Shown here piece after piece: positions 60,728-64,000 of a stretch of 64,000 nucleotides of DNA (position 1 is its first letter; every line of letters starts with the position of its first letter). The stretch covers positions 346,272 through 410,271 of the forward strand of contig NW_006763147.1 in NCBI RefSeq assembly GCF_000264905.1, given 5' to 3'. The position numbers and the translations under genes were made by a program. Source of the stretch: Stereum hirsutum FP-91666 SS1 (Eukaryota; Basidiomycota; Agaricomycetes; Russulales; Stereaceae). Under the pieces are notes generated by a model. That model ran no database searches. It had not been told where the DNA came from and saw only the letters and a program-made list of their open reading frames with translations.

Positions 60728-63700
60728 TCATCCCCGATACCTCTCATCCGACCACGGCGGATTATCGACCACGACGCCACCAACGCCCCCGTCGAGGACC
60801 GCATCGATCTTGACAGAGAGCTGTGGCGAGACATGAACGGACTCCATAGCCCACAGCGCAACAGCGACGGTGCTAGAGAGTTGGGAGGATTCGGTACATG
60901 ATCAGCATGTCTTCACCGCAGAGAGAGGGAAGATATACTTGATGCCATGATAATCGAGGATACCCTCGTGGACGGGGAATTTCGCTTGAGGGCTGCACAC
61001 GCCATCCCACCTTCGTATCAGCAAACTGGGGCCATAGACCAACACTAGGCGCAGCTCACCCAAGGTTCGCAACCCTCTCACCCATCATCCATCCATTAAC
61101 GAACAAAAACGCCCTGTACGGCTCTCCACCCGCACCAGTAGGATCTGCGAACTCAAACGACATCATCACATCGAAACCACCAGGAAGATCCATCTCAAAC
61201 GTCGTCACGAAGAACCCCACACCTGCTTTATCGCCAGGTAAACCGGCGGAGAGGTCACGATGGGAGAAGAAGGAGGTGTCGTAGGAGGGGAGGTGCCAGC
61301 CTAGGCGTTCACCGTACAGGCCGCCTTCGTTGAATATGCCGCGGTGTTTATCAGGGAAGCTGATAATTGAGGAGTAAGTTTGTGAGCTTGAGATGAGCAT
61401 GGAAGGGAAGGGAGGGTGGGGGAGGGTGGGCGCACTTATTGTAACCACCGATCTTGCCCTGTACCTTCCAAGACGTGAAGTTCCCGCTGTTGAGTCGGAA
61501 CCCACGTACACCTCGGGGCGATCTGCTCGAATCCGTCGTTTCTGCGTGATTTTCCCATTCTTCTGGTCAGCCACCTCGAGTCAAGTCTCGTATAAAGTTC
61601 GACGTACTACCTTCCGTTTCTTCCAAACCCATGTTATCCTGTTGAAACGTCAGTCGGAGTGTCCCCGGGCGAGCAAGTACGGACAAAGAATCGGACTGAC
61701 CTGCACGATCGTGATGACGTTATCTTGCCCTTCCACGAGCGCATCCTCAGGGAAGTAAAACACCTCATCTGTCTCGCCTATGATATTGTTGTTATTCGTC
61801 GAGCTATCCAATGGATTCCCCTCAGCCAGGCTTCACCAAATGGCAAGGAAACGAAGGTTACGTACTTTCCGTACGACGTATTGAGGAAGTGACTGTTGAG
61901 GAAGACACTGGCTGCGAAGGCTGTCCGATTTGGTAGCAAAGGGTCAGTGATCAGCAAGAAATGGTACAGAGTAGAGGTCGGAACACACCTTCACCCCCAT
62001 TAATCGACAAATTAACGCTCCTCGTCTCACTCGTCGCATCGAAATGGCCCCTCCAAATCACGATATTCTCACAGCTATCAGATCACCTCTTCATCAACCA
62101 CCTTCTCCTTTCCTCGTCCACAGAAAGAAGACCACTCACAACCCATAATCACACCCATAAAGCACCCTCCCGTCCCACTCCCCATCCGTATACCGCATCC
62201 CCCACGGAATATTCGTCTGCGTCTTATTCGCCTCCACCCACATCTCATCGTTATACTTCTCGCCGAGCATCACCTCCGGCAGGCTATCCATATACATCCA
62301 GTTCTCCAGCACCGGGGGCTCGATCCCGCCCAGACCCGTACCCATACCATTACCAGCAGTGTCGGCCCTCAGATTCCTCATGTTCAAGGACCCAACGAAC
62401 CCACCCCTCTCCGCGCTTGTCACCTCCATTCTCTTCCCATCCATCATATCAACCCCGTTCTCCATATCCGTGTTCCTCAAACTCTCAACCTCCATCCCAT
62501 TCCACCGAACCCCCCTCACACCCCTCGGCCCCACAACCCCCAACATAACGCCCTCCTTCAAATCACCTCTCAACTCAAGTATACCCTCCGGCGTGAGCGT
62601 CGCGTTGCGGACTAGGTACGGGCCTGAGACGAGAATGGTGCTATTCGTTCCTAGGCCCCAGAAGTGCGGGAAGGCGGTAGTGGACGTGGTTCCAGTGGCG
62701 TCCTTCAAGTTGGACGAGTGAGAATGAGAGCGAGAGTCAGAGTCAGAGTGGGAAGAGGCGTCGGCGGGAATAACAGGCGCCCAAAACGTCGCCGCCGTGC
62801 TTTTATCGGCATACATCACCAACTGCTCCTCCGAATCGAAAACAGTGACCATGCCTCGAATGCCAGGCATAAACGCCACCGTCGTCAACTTCCCTGCTCC
62901 TCTCCCATTGCCATTGACATCTCTCTCCACCACCACTTCGTCGAAACCCTCCACGCCGTCTCTATACACCACCCTACCCTCTCTCGACCTCAAGTTCTGG
63001 TCCAGGTCGCCCGTGCCTTTAAACCACAGCGCGATCTCGCTCCCACCCGCGCCATCCGCATCCGCGTCTCCTTCTACAGCATCCCCATAAACCAACAACA
63101 CGTCCCTCCCCCCAATCACACCCGCGAACATCACCTCCGCCGTCGAATATAGGACTTTGGAGGACGCGCCGAAGGTGTAGTCTGTCACGATCACTTTTGA
63201 TTGGCGGCCGGCGAGGGAGATGGAGGGGAGGATTTGGGGGATGGTTAGCGTAAGGGGTTGGAGGGAGGTGGAGTAGGGTTGGAGGGAGGAGGAGAGAGAG
63301 ATGGGGTCGATTTCGAGTGTGAATTGTGTTAGTGAACTGGAGGAAAGATCGTCAATCAGCACCTCAGTTCGTTCCTCTTTATTCTGAGGACAGAAAAAAA
63401 CCAAAAAAAAAAAGATGTGGGGGGTAGAATCAAACAACGCACGTATCCGACGAATTCGCCTGCCTCGCGATCCAGAACCCAGCCCCACTCCCCGGATTCC
63501 TCAATTTCACAACAAACGCCCCTCCCTCCCCCTTCTCTTCCCCATTGCCCTTCTCTCTTTTCCACCCCTTCCCAGCTTCCTCCTTCCTTCCCCTCTCTTC
63601 CTTATCGCTTAAGACACCAACCCTAACAACCCCACTCCCCACACTCGAATTCCCCAGCACATCCGTCTTATAAAACTCGGGGGAACTCCTCAGGAAGAGA

Positions 63701-64000
63701 CCCTGCAGTTTCAGCTCGTCGTACTTGGGTGTGAGCTCGCGGTTCTCTTTTATGGCGGAGCCGTAGTCGTAGGAGGCTTGTGTGAGTGAGTGAGTGAGTG
63801 GATGCGTGAGTGAGTGGATGCGTGAGTGAGTGGATGGCGGGAGGAACGGGAGGAATGGGGAGGGGAGAGGGGGAAGGATGGATCGTCAGTGTTAGTGTCG
63901 GCGCCGGTGAGAGTCCGTTATGAGGAGGAGGAAGAGGAAGGTGGATCGGGAGTGCGGGATGGGGTGGGATGGGACGGGATGGGATAGGGTGGGAAGCGAG
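60728..64000 (-). CDS. GH35 beta-galactosidase 2 (5' end beyond window)
   Basis: Second, diverged GH35 enzyme, convergent with the one at 48753. Only the part after the catalytic barrel lies in the window: ASYDYGSAI (about 63780), [151 protein letters not shown] and a VVVDNPPWSDERYRG end (stop 60728-60730). Unlike its paralogue it has charged or serine-rich insertions: a Lys/Glu/Gly stretch (EERGRKEEAGKGWKREK) near 63600-63530 and SHSDSDSRSHSHSS near 62745-62710. The catalytic glutamates cannot be checked here. Confidence 0.88.
63781..63838. repeat. 16-bp minisatellite in a GH35 intron
   Basis: About three copies of GTGAGTGAGTGGATGC within the intron before the ASYDYG exon. The intron extends beyond 64000 or nearly so and is G-rich on the plus strand, with a (GGGAT)n-like run at 63957-63997. 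Confidence 0.8.

Noticed and set aside
61961..63152. Plus-strand frames up to 195 codons
   Set aside because: They are antisense shadows of the GH35 gene on the minus strand, whose frame carries clear family motifs.
62136..63488. Possible pseudogene status of the second GH35 gene because of its insertions
   Set aside because: The frame stays open across the insertions and core motifs are kept, so it is treated as a diverged but probably intact gene.

Overview
The window is nuclear DNA of a filamentous basidiomycete, most likely an Agaricomycete and perhaps a polypore. Genes are split by many short introns (about 50-90 nt, GT...AG) and spaced by 0.3-3 kb. The protein families fit: a polyporopepsin-type aspartic protease, a fungal FunK1-type kinase fragment, F-box proteins of the expanded Agaricomycete type, very large hybrid histidine kinases with two kinase cores, and GH35 beta-galactosidases. 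Placement in Polyporales is an inference from the protease and is not proven. Because genes are split, coordinates run from start codon to stop codon and include introns.

Layout. 1-5.6 kb: two tandem F-box genes on the minus strand, the first cut by the window edge. 5.6-9.7 kb: gene-poor DNA with diverged repeats and minisatellites. 9.7-12.4 kb: secreted-type aspartic protease (minus). 12.4-19.8 kb: gene-poor, with diverged repeats and a 2.02-kb DNA transposon bounded by CACTG inverted repeats and a CTTA target duplication. 19.8-22.2 kb: a third F-box gene (plus), with its N-terminal exon copied in tandem and its C-terminal half missing, followed 19 bp after the stop by a 246-bp TA-flanked MITE. 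23.1-24.4 kb: FunK1 kinase remnant. 24.8-27.9 kb: a protein with five exon-encoded cysteine modules (minus). 28.3-44.2 kb: two tandem dual-core hybrid histidine kinases (plus). 45.1-45.6 kb: a second MITE. 46.2-47.4 kb: a single-module relative of the five-module protein. 48.0-48.6 kb: doubtful small gene. 48.8-53.1 kb: GH35 beta-galactosidase (plus). 53.35-53.87 kb: small ABM-domain protein (minus). 54.2-55.9 kb: PP2C phosphatase (minus). 57.8-59.3 kb: small, partly secreted proteins. 60.5 kb: tRNA-Ala(TGC) with an intron. 60.7 kb to the edge: a second GH35 gene (minus).

How they work together. There is no obvious metabolic cluster. The two GH35 enzymes and the aspartic protease fit extracellular polymer breakdown. 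The histidine kinases are environmental sensors feeding a phosphorelay. The F-box proteins would be substrate adaptors of SCF ubiquitin ligases. The small secreted proteins are effector-like.

The most distinctive theme is growth of genes by tandem copying of exon plus intron, seen separately in the third F-box gene and in the cysteine-module gene. The second is the use of very small exons: a 14-nt plus 20-nt pair conserved in both kinases, and 12-nt and 20-nt exons next to the active site of the first GH35 gene.
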